Source: Fragilaria crotonensis (lineage: Eukaryota > Bacillariophyta > Fragilariophyceae > Fragilariales > Fragilariaceae). From it: 39,775 nucleotides of DNA. The stretch's first letter is position 1. Each line of letters begins with the position of its first letter. The position numbers and the translations under genes were made by a program. Below are positions 31,261 through 39,775 of this stretch, in pieces. The stretch spans positions 1-39,775 of the forward strand of contig JAKSYS010000591.1 of NCBI GenBank assembly GCA_022925895.1. The letters run 5' to 3'. The notes under the pieces were generated by a model, which did not search any database, was not told the DNA's origin, and saw only the letters and a program-made list of their open reading frames with translations.

Positions 31261-32929
31261 AACAAGCAGGATGCCACAAGTACCATGATGGCCAAAGAGC
31301 AAGCAGTTGCCACTCTGCATTCAGCTGTAGCTGATGAAGTCCTGGTCGGTGACGAGCAAGACACTGCAATGATCAAGTCAACAAGAAGGAAAGGCCGATG
31401 AAATGTAACTACCATCGGGTAAAATTATCTTCTAGAACGCAGTTGTACTTGTATCATATGGTAAAGCAGCAACAAGAACTACTAGGAGAGTAGATTGGCA
31501 CCATCTTAAGGTATCACAGAGGATTGTTTGTGCTGTGGCAGTGTAACATTTATGTCACAGCATCAGGAACAATGATTTGACACAGTGTACAGTTGTCGTG
31601 ACAAAGATGTACATTTGCAAGTATGCAAATACTGTTACTTCATGGTGTACCAAAAAAAGGTACAGGGACAAAGCACAAAAGTGTTCTGGACTCAAAGAAA
31701 ACATTACGTGTATCAACAAATGGTAGGTGTACAACCCGGAACCCTCTGAGGTGTCCCATCTTGTAGTATCCTCATGATGCCATGGTTTTGACCCAACCAT
31801 ATTGAGGCACGCACCACCTTGTTGATCAGCCAGGATGCCTTGATCTTGGTCTCAATTTGCCAGGAGGGTGCTTGTTTTCCAAAGCAACAGCATACTCTTT
31901 AGTAAATGAACAAGAAGAGTCCAATCTTCCATTACGAACCCCATTTTTAATATTCCTGCTGGTTTGTGAGACAGCTTGCAAAACATGACCATAAGAATGT
32001 GATTCTTATTTTGGCATTGACTATTTTTTTCTCTTGCAGGGATCAGAGACAAATGCAAATGAGATTCAGTGATAAGGAGTCATTTTTGTCCATTTCAATG
32101 GATTGATTATGGCCTTTGTACAGTTGCTCATCATTACGGTTCAATTTTCTTGTGACAGAAAATAGAGATTGCATTAATTTGTGGTGAAGTTGCAGTGCAC
32201 TGCTACAAGGCATATAAGTACCAGATTGTCATTGTAATTCTTCAGATCAAATAGTGTGCTCTTGTTTGCGACTCCAAATGTCACTGCAAGGACTCTTGTT
32301 GTTTGTTGTTCACCTTGAAAACAATGGAATGTTTGTTGTTCACCTTGAAAACAATGGAATGTCTTTAATGGCACATCCTTGATCACTTCAGGATCCCTCT
32401 TGTCCTTGTATTGGTGACCATAATAGCATTTTTGAAGATGAATAGTAGGGACTGCATAACTTTCTTGCGTGCATGCACAACAAACGCATTTAAGTGTTTT
32501 TGCAGACAGCCATGGAACTCCGCAGCAATGGCAATTATTGTCTTCTTGTGTGGAAATCTTCCAAACTCACCAGCACCATGCTGGCCCTCTGTCAGCAACC
32601 TTGAATCCATTCGTTTCCTCCACTCATCACAAACTTTTCTCTTCATCCTCCTCTGCGAGGAGGGAGGAGGTTATGTTATTGTCTTGTTAGCAAGCAATGC
32701 CAATTTTCATGCACGGCCGAACACATAATCAAAGGGCCTGTATAATGGATGTTATATGGCTGGCTTCATCCTGCGCCTGCAAATTGTAGCGCACGTAGAC
32801 TTGGTAATCTAGAAATTCAATTGAAGCCACAAAAGGCATCAATTCGATCCACATCATATTCTCATTTCTCATGCAAAGCAGATGTTGTTGTGATCTTAAT
32901 TTGGAAGATACCCTTCTCATGTGAAGTCA
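31261..32929. other. Decayed DNA, possible minus-strand coding remnants
   Basis: Short minus-strand frames (31852-32058, 32174-32386, 32383-32646) look protein-like, for example KRKVCDEWRKRMDSRLL near 32640, but I cannot place them in a family. They may be the downstream part of the transposon whose transposase remnant lies at 32930-35450. Confidence 0.3.
32301..32360. repeat. Perfect 30-bp tandem duplication
   Basis: GTTTGTTGTTCACCTTGAAA plus ACAATGGAAT occurs at 32301-32330 and again at 32331-32360 without a mismatch. It is a small, recent slippage or repair event in otherwise decayed DNA; on the minus strand it repeats TFHCFQGEQQ. Confidence 0.9.
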
Positions 32930-35450
32930 CAAATCCATTTGCTTACAAAGCTAGCATTGAAGTCAAGTGCAGCCCTGTGGGTTTTGAATGCTTTGGCAAG
33001 GCGTTCTATAAGTTGTCATGTAAGTGTTGGTGTGTCAATGTTGTCGTTGTTCTTGCTCTTGTAAAGAGAATATGATGCGCAAATGTAAGCCCTTTTGTCT
33101 CGAAAGCTTCTGCACAGTCGCTGTTTGAAGTACATTTCTGCTTGTGCATTCCATTCCATTACTACTAGCTAACGATTTGAACTCTTCCTTGCTCCATCTA
33201 GAGTTAAATGGCATGCATCAATATAGATCTTTCGTCACGCCCCAGATATGCTCAATGCCTACACCAGCTACCTTGCATGGAACTTGTTGGGTGAAATGAT
33301 TACCCAAACACCAAGCTTGTTTCCTACATGTTGGAGTGCTGTCACCTCTTCCGCAAAATCGAGATAGCTTGCCATCAGAACTCGAAAACTCCATTCCTCC
33401 ACGCCCTTGTCAGCTACATTGCCATCGGCATCGGATGCTGGATCCATGTTGTACTTCTCAGATTTTCTTGTTCAATTCAACCCCTCTCCCAGGACTTGCT
33501 TCAAAAGTCCTTTTGGCTGCCCTTGCCAGCCTTTCTTTTCTCGTGTTCTGATTGTTTTGACATCAACACTGTTCGCCCTTGCAAGTTCTTGCAATTCCCA
33601 AGTTGATATTGGTATCAATCATTCAAGATGTTGAGGGCCCAAGCTCTACTTTCAGTTCAGAGATTGTGTTGTTCCTTGTTTGCTGATTACCAGGCAGAGA
33701 TGGGAGGATAAGATGGTGGCGGTTCAATTCTCTTCTTTGTCTGTCATCCAGAATGATCCCGCATCACCAGGTTCAAAGACAAACGAGGCCGATTTTGTGT
33801 CGCCAACATCAACCGTACGTTCATGCATGCCGAGATAGCCATCTTCTTGCTCTATTATTGACTCATGCATTCGTAGCTAGCTGCAATGCTCCAAGGATCG
33901 GTCCATGCTATAGGCGTCAAGCCATTCACCATTTTTGCGTGACCTCGAGTGATTGAAGAGGAAGGCAAAGTCAAAGTGCAAATACAAAACTCTGAGGCAA
34001 TCAACACACTCATCAAATTGAATTGCCATGTGGTTGTCGTACGTTCGATATCCATCATTGTTTGCTCCAAGCTTCTTGAAGTAGATAGTGAATGGGGATT
34101 GCTTCAAGTCTTTCTTTGCAGCTTGGCAATGGATAGCTGTTACTGCATCAACATGAATGTAAGTTTTGTTCTGACATGATTCGTTGATTTCTTCCACTAG
34201 CACTCAACTAATATCTACCCCGAATCTAGTCTCGCGCAATTGCAGGGCTGATATCATGAAGCTCAAGGCATCCGTCTTAGAGAGAAGTGGCCGTTGACCT
34301 AATGGTGGTCCAACCCATTGCCTACTTCCGAGAAGGAATTGGCTATACTAGACTCTCATCTTACCCAAAAATCATCAGTGGCGCCACTCGTGACCATCAA
34401 CAAAAAACGATTGCTTTGTCATTGTATCATAGGTGAACCCGAGTCACTTGAGCCAGCGCCATGTAGTGGATAGCAAAATGGGACTCTCAAGATAGACCTG
34501 AAGTAGACAGTCTCTAATTGTGTTTTGCCGCATAGTACTGTTGTTTGCTTCCTCTTGTCGTTACCTTGCCAATTGTGTTGGCATTGCTGCCTTAACTAGT
34601 AGCTAGTTCTTTCTGCTGCGCTGGGAATCAAGGACATTACCAATTGATTCCGTGCCATCTCAACAGTTACATCAGCAAGATTCTCAATGCAACACCCAAG
34701 CCATGGCTGGTGACATTATCTCTTCTGGAAAGTATTCCAGCAACTCTGGAAGAGGATGTTTTTGTTTGTGTAAGAATCAATTGTCCGATTGGCCTGCTGG
34801 AGTAGCTCAATTTGTTGCTCCAGAACATCAGCAACAAGCAACTACACGACTACAACTATCATTTACGTTACCAAGAAAGAGCGTCTTGGCTCCGGGACTA
34901 TCCCAATATGTCTGCAGATTAACTAATTTCCCTGAAATTTGGGGCCATGCTTAGGCCTCTTTGTCTCATCCTGTGCTGCTATCTAAGCATCAGCTTTTTG
35001 TTTTGCCAAAGGTTGCTCTTCTGCAATTGCTGTGGTCAAGTTGACAACTTCTGGTAGACCCTGAGCAACACTGTGGATATCATTAATGAATGCATCTTGC
35101 AGCAAAGAGCGAAGAGAAACGTTTCTTACCATCTGGCAGATGTGTGACCAATCCTCCAGGTGTTGCTACATAGTTATCCCATATCCATCTTTTTGGATTG
35201 CCAAAGGGATCAAGACCTTTGGCTGATTGTCAGAATTGGCCAGTATCATTCAATTCTGTGAAGTCATCAAGAAGAGTTGTACCTTTGCATGATGAAATTG
35301 CCTTGTTCTTCATGCCTCTATCAAATCCAAGGGTCTCAAGAGTTGGAAACTAGGCCTTGATTGCTCAGAAATAGAGATCACCTGACAGCCATTTGTCTTG
35401 GTACCATTGTTGCTTGGTGATTTCAAGCCAACACTGATAATGGCTACATT
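32930..35450 (-). pseudogene. Heavily decayed DDE-superfamily transposase
   Basis: Fragments on the minus strand, in changing frames and with many stops, appear in the order expected for a large DDE-type transposase I recognise as repetitive in diatom genomes: WYQDKWLSGDLYF (35390), FVDGHEWRH (34379-34405), QWVGPP and RPLLSKTDA (about 34300), a longer open piece at 33877-34203 with KQSPFTIYFKKLGANNDGYR and HFDFAFLFNHS, ERELNRH (near 33720), and VAGVGIEHIWGV (33237-33275). In the intact family the FNHS position is, as I remember it, an Asp (FDHS), so one catalytic acid may also be lost. No start, ends or inverted repeats could be fixed; borders are approximate. Confidence 0.55.
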
Positions 35451-36350
35451 GCTTGCGAGCGTCTTCATTTTGTCTCACGTGCCGACCCTCGAATGTCAAA
35501 CACAGCAAAAAATATATTATCAATCCAGTCAAAACAAAGGGCTCGGCAGTTACGAAGTGTAAGTTGTTGATGTCGTCATAACAATATCATGGTCTGCACA
35601 TCTTTTTTTATGTGGTTTCGATCGTCTTGTTTCGATGTGCGAGGATGCAGGGTTGGGGGGGAGCGAAGGTGACTTCATGAAATTTTGTACTGAGCCAACA
35701 CAATTTGTGCTACGAAGTGGATACCCTGGAAACCAGCCTTACATCAATCCAATTGATATATCATTGATCATATATCATATGTCATATAGTTCGTTGCAAG
35801 AGAAGTTATAACGAATTCGAAATCAGATCTTCTTAAGTACCTGGTAGGGTGTCAAAAGGGCCACGCAATACCCGAACGACGGAGTACTTCACCGGTAAAT
35901 CTGATCGTGCTATGAATATAGCTGTGACCTTTGAGAGAAGGTTATGTCAAAGAAGATTCGAGGAGAGTATAAGTCAGGTACTTTGGTGGTACAAGTACAG
36001 CCATAAATTCTACTAGAACTTCCATTAAGCTTGCTCCATCTTGCATAAGTATTGAATTCGACTGCATTTATTTATCATTCCAGCATGCCAGTTGAAGGAA
36101 GATTCGTCACAAGAAAGGTCATTTACACACTTATGAGGACGTTGCAAAAACATCGAACGAACCGAGCGACAGTATAACCTCGGAACTTTTTCTCCGCCAT
36201 ATTGTTTTCTATAAATGTGGCCCCGTAATCTCGACAGATTGGGATTCCCAGCTTCACGAGACATACCGGTCTAATGACTCAGTGTAAAGAACGAGCAGGA
36301 ACTAACAACAGATGATCTAACAAAACCTCATTGTTGCGTGAAGCTAAACG
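35451..36350. other. Intergenic, no gene seen
   Basis: Includes a homopurine/G run (GGGTTGGGGGGGAGCGAAGG, near 35650) and AT-rich ATATATCATATGTCAT-type palindromic DNA near 35760. The last ~100 bp presumably lead into the gene at 36351. Confidence 0.4.
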
Positions 36351-39171
36351 ATGAAGAGACTACAAATCATCGAGACCTTCTTCGTACTCAACGTTCTATC
36401 CGCAATAGCCTTGCGTGTAGAGATTTTGGTTAAGGAGACTCAAGGTGTGAGAGTCAACCAGTTTCCTGTGCAAGTGGTCGTTCCACTGCCGAAGGGCAAC
36501 AAATACGCGATTGACCAACTTAGCATCAGCGGTGTTCCCTCCCAGGTCGAGGTTCTCGAACGATGGCCTTCGGACAATAGTTTGCGCAATGTCCTCGTGC
36601 ACTTTCAAGTATCCAGCATCCCAGGCAGTACAATCCCACAACCACTCAGTTCTTTTTTGTGGACCAAGCACCTGTAGCTCCCACGCAGAGATGTATCGTG
36701 TCTGAAACCGGAAGTGTGATTACGGTCAACACGGGAAAGATCCGTTTCAATATCAACAAGGCAACCTTCAACCTCATTGACGAGCTTTGGGTCGATCAGA
36801 ATGGTGATGGCGCGTACTCCACCTCGGAACAGGTTGTTGTTTCCAATGTGCTGAATGGGGGCCATCTGGTCCCTCGCAGCGGAGCGGGTGGTGTGCAGTA
36901 CGACTCGGGCAGGACGGATGTGGTGTTTCGCATCGAAGAACGAGGTCCGATGCGTGTGGTGATTCGAGCGGAGGCATTCACCAAGTTTGTTTCGACAACA
37001 GATCACCAGCATGGTTTTGCCGTTCGTCTGTATGCGTATGCGAATCTGCCATATATCAAGGTCGACTACCAACTACAAAACTCCGCCAAGAATGTGAAGC
37101 GCTCCTGGCCTCTCTACCTTGAGGCGATGAATCTTGACTTGCGGGTGTTGGCATTGACCAACCCTAGCATCATTTTCGGATCGACAGATGGCTCTACGTA
37201 CACTACGAGTGGCTCCGCCTCCATGGCACAGACGCGACACGATGAGTACGCAGTGTTCAATGGAGCCGGATCTGAATTGAAGCGCCGCTCCCAGATGCGA
37301 TACACCGAAGACTATCGCAGGGGCACTGGTTTCATGCATCTTGCACAGGGCAATGTTGCTGTGACTGCCATCGGCCGCAACTTTTGGCAGATGTGGCCGA
37401 ACGGATTGAAATTCCAAAACAGTAAACTGACTGTTGAGCTTTTCCCGTCATGGAGTGCCCAATGGGAGCGAGGTGACAAGAGTCAGGGCATTCTTGGACG
37501 TACGAACCCCACCGGTTTGTACTGGCTCAAGGACATGCAGCACGTGTATAAGGAAACATTGTTCGTGTTCCATCCTAGTCCTCCGTCGACTGTGGATGTC
37601 AGAACCTTGCTGCGACGTTTCAGTTTCATCCTGTTGGCGTTGTTGGCGTTGATTGGCACCGAAGCACGAGAGCTGCACTGGATTTGGGTGGATACATTCC
37701 TGCGCGAGTCCCCTCATTTCCGACTGGACGACAAGCGTACGATGGTTTCTACACTATGTGGGACGGATATAAGATGGACCCTGATGATACGTCCTATTCG
37801 TGTAATGTTCGAGTCTGGGGAGATCCGGAAGTGGGCTATCGCGATAAAGCGTCCACAGCAGGTGGTACTCCTTATTGGAACGAAGGATTTATAGTAAGTG
37901 GCGACCCACAGGACTACTTCCTGAACGAACTCATGGCAATCGGCGAGCTGAACGTGAGACCGGAGTGGATGGCAGGCTACAACTATACGCGAGACCAAGG
38001 CTTTCTGGCGTTGACGACCAATCCGTATCCACCAGATTCCTGGCGAGTGTTTGATGGTCACGGAATCTCGGTGTATGCTGCTGACCTTCTTCCTGGTACC
38101 ATTAATAGCGAGGCAGACATGGTTGCTCGAGACGATGCTCATGGTTGGTTCTATCATGTTGCTCAGTCCTACGTGTCGACAGGGAATCTGTGGGTGAAGG
38201 ATTGGTATGCTTTCATCGCGGAGTTTCGAAAGGTTCGATTAAATCAAGGCGATCCGTTTCCGCCGATGGCAGATCGCGAAATCGCCCATGCAGTCAATCA
38301 TGCGTATCAGGCTGCGCGTGTCGTCGGCGATCCCGACTTTGGCCCGAACTTTCGGCGATACTTGCGCGACCACCTGCGTCCTGCGCAAGATTTGGTGTAT
38401 GGCCAACAGTTCGACCCTCGGCCTACAGGTGGTGGAGGTTTCCAGACCGGGTATGTAATGAGGACCTTTATTGCATATTTGGAGCTTGTGCGTGATGTGG
38501 ATGTGCAAGGATACGCTGAGGCGTTCCAATACCTGTCGGACACATGGCATGGAATCTGTATTACGGAACTTCGCATACTACCACAACCCTTCAACGAATG
38601 GCGGCATCCCAGGCAAGTCAGAGGGCACCGGCCTGATATTGGTCGACTCCCAGGCTTGGTATTACTGGCAAACTGGTCTGACGGCGTATTGGGATCACAT
38701 CCAGGCATTTGTGAATGGTGGTATCAACGGCGGCACGCCGCCATACGAGGGCACCAGTGGTGGCTTCGGTGATGGCCTCTGGAGCGGTCAGTTGGAGGAC
38801 GGATGTACAACTATGTGTTGCAGAGCAGTCGTTTGGATAATTCGCCGCCGGCGCCCATTACCAATTTGCAAGCTAGCAAGACGGGTAGTTCGGTTCGGAT
38901 CCAATGGACGACTCCGGCTGACGCCATTAGGTTTCATGTGGTCTGGAGCGACAGGACCATCTCGGAGCCTCAATCGACGTCGACGAATGTTCGCAACTGG
39001 TGGGCAGCGAACACGGTCGGCACCGCCCTCGTCGGCATTTCGAATACTGTGCAGTCGTTGCAGTTTGATGTTGGCAGTGCTCCGACTGTGTATGTTGCTA
39101 TGTTTAGCTTTGATGCTAGCAACAACATGAGTCGCATGTCAAGTTCAGTCCTGGCAACAGCTGTTGCTTGA
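36351..39171 (+). pseudogene. Secreted PcRGLX/YetA-like polysaccharide lyase with fibronectin III, frameshifted
   Basis: About 930 residues spread over changing frames. It starts MKRLQIIETFFVLNVLSAIA, a signal peptide. The N-terminal part has VEILVKETQGVRVNQFPV, PLPKG and VEVLERWPSDNSLRNVLVHF, which resemble the RIFT-barrel domain of the PcRGLX/YetA family (exo-rhamnogalacturonan lyases, PL26-like), where RWPDGS.RW.L..F is typical. A long middle and alpha/alpha part (WPNGLKFQNSKLTVELFPSW, RDDAHGWFYHVAQSYVSTGN, GGGFQTGYVMRT, DSQAWYYWQTGL) follows, and the C-terminus is a fibronectin III domain (PAPITNLQASKTGSSVRIQW). Shifts lie at about 36615-36655, 37600, 38555 and 38795. Domain set and intronless structure look bacterial, so horizontal acquisition is likely. 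Pectin-type substrate is inference. Confidence 0.6.
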
Positions 39172-39445
39172 GCATGTGAAATTGGTATTGAGTGCAGCGG
39201 CCTCAAGTAAAATAGTTTTGATGTTTTTTCATGGAAGCCATCGTATGGTTTACCCCTAAAGACTTGGCCGTTGTCAATGAAGGCACAGGTGCATCCGTAT
39301 TGGTGGCTCCCGACTCCCGACTCAATGGATGATGCTTTGCTGCAGTGGATCGGGTTTGACAACGAGGCAACCTAGCACTTTTTACTGGCATCCGATTGGT
39401 CACCGAGTGCAAGAAATTTACAGATTTTGCAAAACAGGAATCCCC

Positions 39446-39703
39446 TCACTGAACGAGGTCAATCGTAGTCCAGGTGCCCTCAGGAAAGCCGCAGTTGATG
39501 TTGCAATTAACCGTGTCGAAGCCAATCGCATCAAGAACGACCGTACTTTCATGAGACCGCGACGCCGCCGTTGTTTGCACATACGCGTCACCTGTGCGTG
39601 TCTGGAGGAAACGAAATGTATGCCAGTCCTCATCGATGCAATACCCGACGCACCGCTTCGCGGAGGCATGGTACCACGACATTGATGCGCTCTCTCGCAA
39701 CAT
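39446..39703 (-). CDS. Possible 3' exon or small gene of unknown function
   Basis: An 85-codon minus-strand frame ending in TGA, with a balanced, protein-like composition and several Cys (KRCVGYCIDEDWHTF, VNCNINCGFPEGTW). No family recognised. It is convergent with the lyase-like gene, and its upstream part would lie at or beyond the window edge, so it may be the last exon of a gene. A second frame over the same DNA (39418-39744) is also open; I favour this one for its composition only. Confidence 0.3.
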   Translation of the reverse strand: MLRESASMSWYHASAKRCVGYCIDEDWHTFRFLQTRTGDAYVQTTAASRSHESTVVLDAIGFDTVNCNINCGFPEGTWTTIDLVQ

Positions 39704-39775
39704 CCCTTTTTAATGTCCGTCCGACAACATAACCACGCGCACACACCAGGCCTCGATCGGTGGGAAAATTCTCAT

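Noticed and set aside
31219-31401. Forward 60-codon frame with a charged, protein-like sequence
   Set aside because: Begins within an inverted copy of the repeat unit and has no recognisable family; too short to support.

Overview
The window looks like nuclear DNA of a diatom or close stramenopile. The reasons are: spliceosomal introns of about 100 bp with GT..AG ends; single-pass membrane proteins with short LRR ectodomains of the kind expanded in pennate diatoms; a secreted-plus-transit leader with the SAS|F cleavage motif used for complex plastids; and several eukaryotic transposon families (piggyBac-like, non-LTR/LINE, DDE). Nothing prokaryotic in layout (operons, Shine-Dalgarno sites) is visible. 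Species cannot be told from the sequence alone.

Layout. 1-3121 is a decayed piggyBac-like transposon bounded by 18-bp inverted repeats. 3469-4746 is an intact two-exon LRR membrane protein. 5383-5892 is an intact, secreted dirigent/allene-oxide-cyclase-like protein on the minus strand, with a 3 x ~58 bp tandem repeat just upstream; its 3' end and downstream DNA are duplicated at 6767-7106. 7562-7780 is the first half of a FIS1-like mitochondrial fission gene, cut exactly where an 11.3-kb element begins.

The 7781-19118 element is the most striking object here. It has about 1.25-1.33 kb terminal inverted repeats, each containing a ~177-bp satellite array in opposite orientation, and is flanked by the direct repeat CCGTAG. 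Inside are an intact intronless RING/zinc-finger/TPR gene (11294-13519), a broken ankyrin gene (16169 onward), a nested fold-back element (14155-15668) and smaller repeats. No transposase was recognised, so it looks like a non-autonomous, gene-carrying (Pack-type) transposon. Part of its cargo (16783-17272) has a decayed relative just outside it (20957-21350).

Beyond it lie a plastid-targeted metallophosphoesterase broken by one frameshift (19606-20885), a larger LRR receptor-like gene on the minus strand with two introns and four frameshifts (21447-23980), and a repeat-rich zone from 24 to 36 kb. That zone contains a 5'-truncated LINE (26529-29899) with a perfect 17-bp target-site duplication inside a degenerate repeat array, and a heavily decayed DDE transposase on the minus strand (about 32930-35450). 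36351-39171 is a secreted, bacterial-looking polysaccharide-lyase-like gene (PcRGLX/YetA type plus fibronectin III) carrying four frameshifts, a candidate horizontal acquisition.

The intact host-type genes are few: LRR protein, dirigent-like protein and RING-TPR protein. Most other genes are broken, so this is a transposon-dominated accessory region. All family assignments come from motif recognition by eye; no database search was possible.
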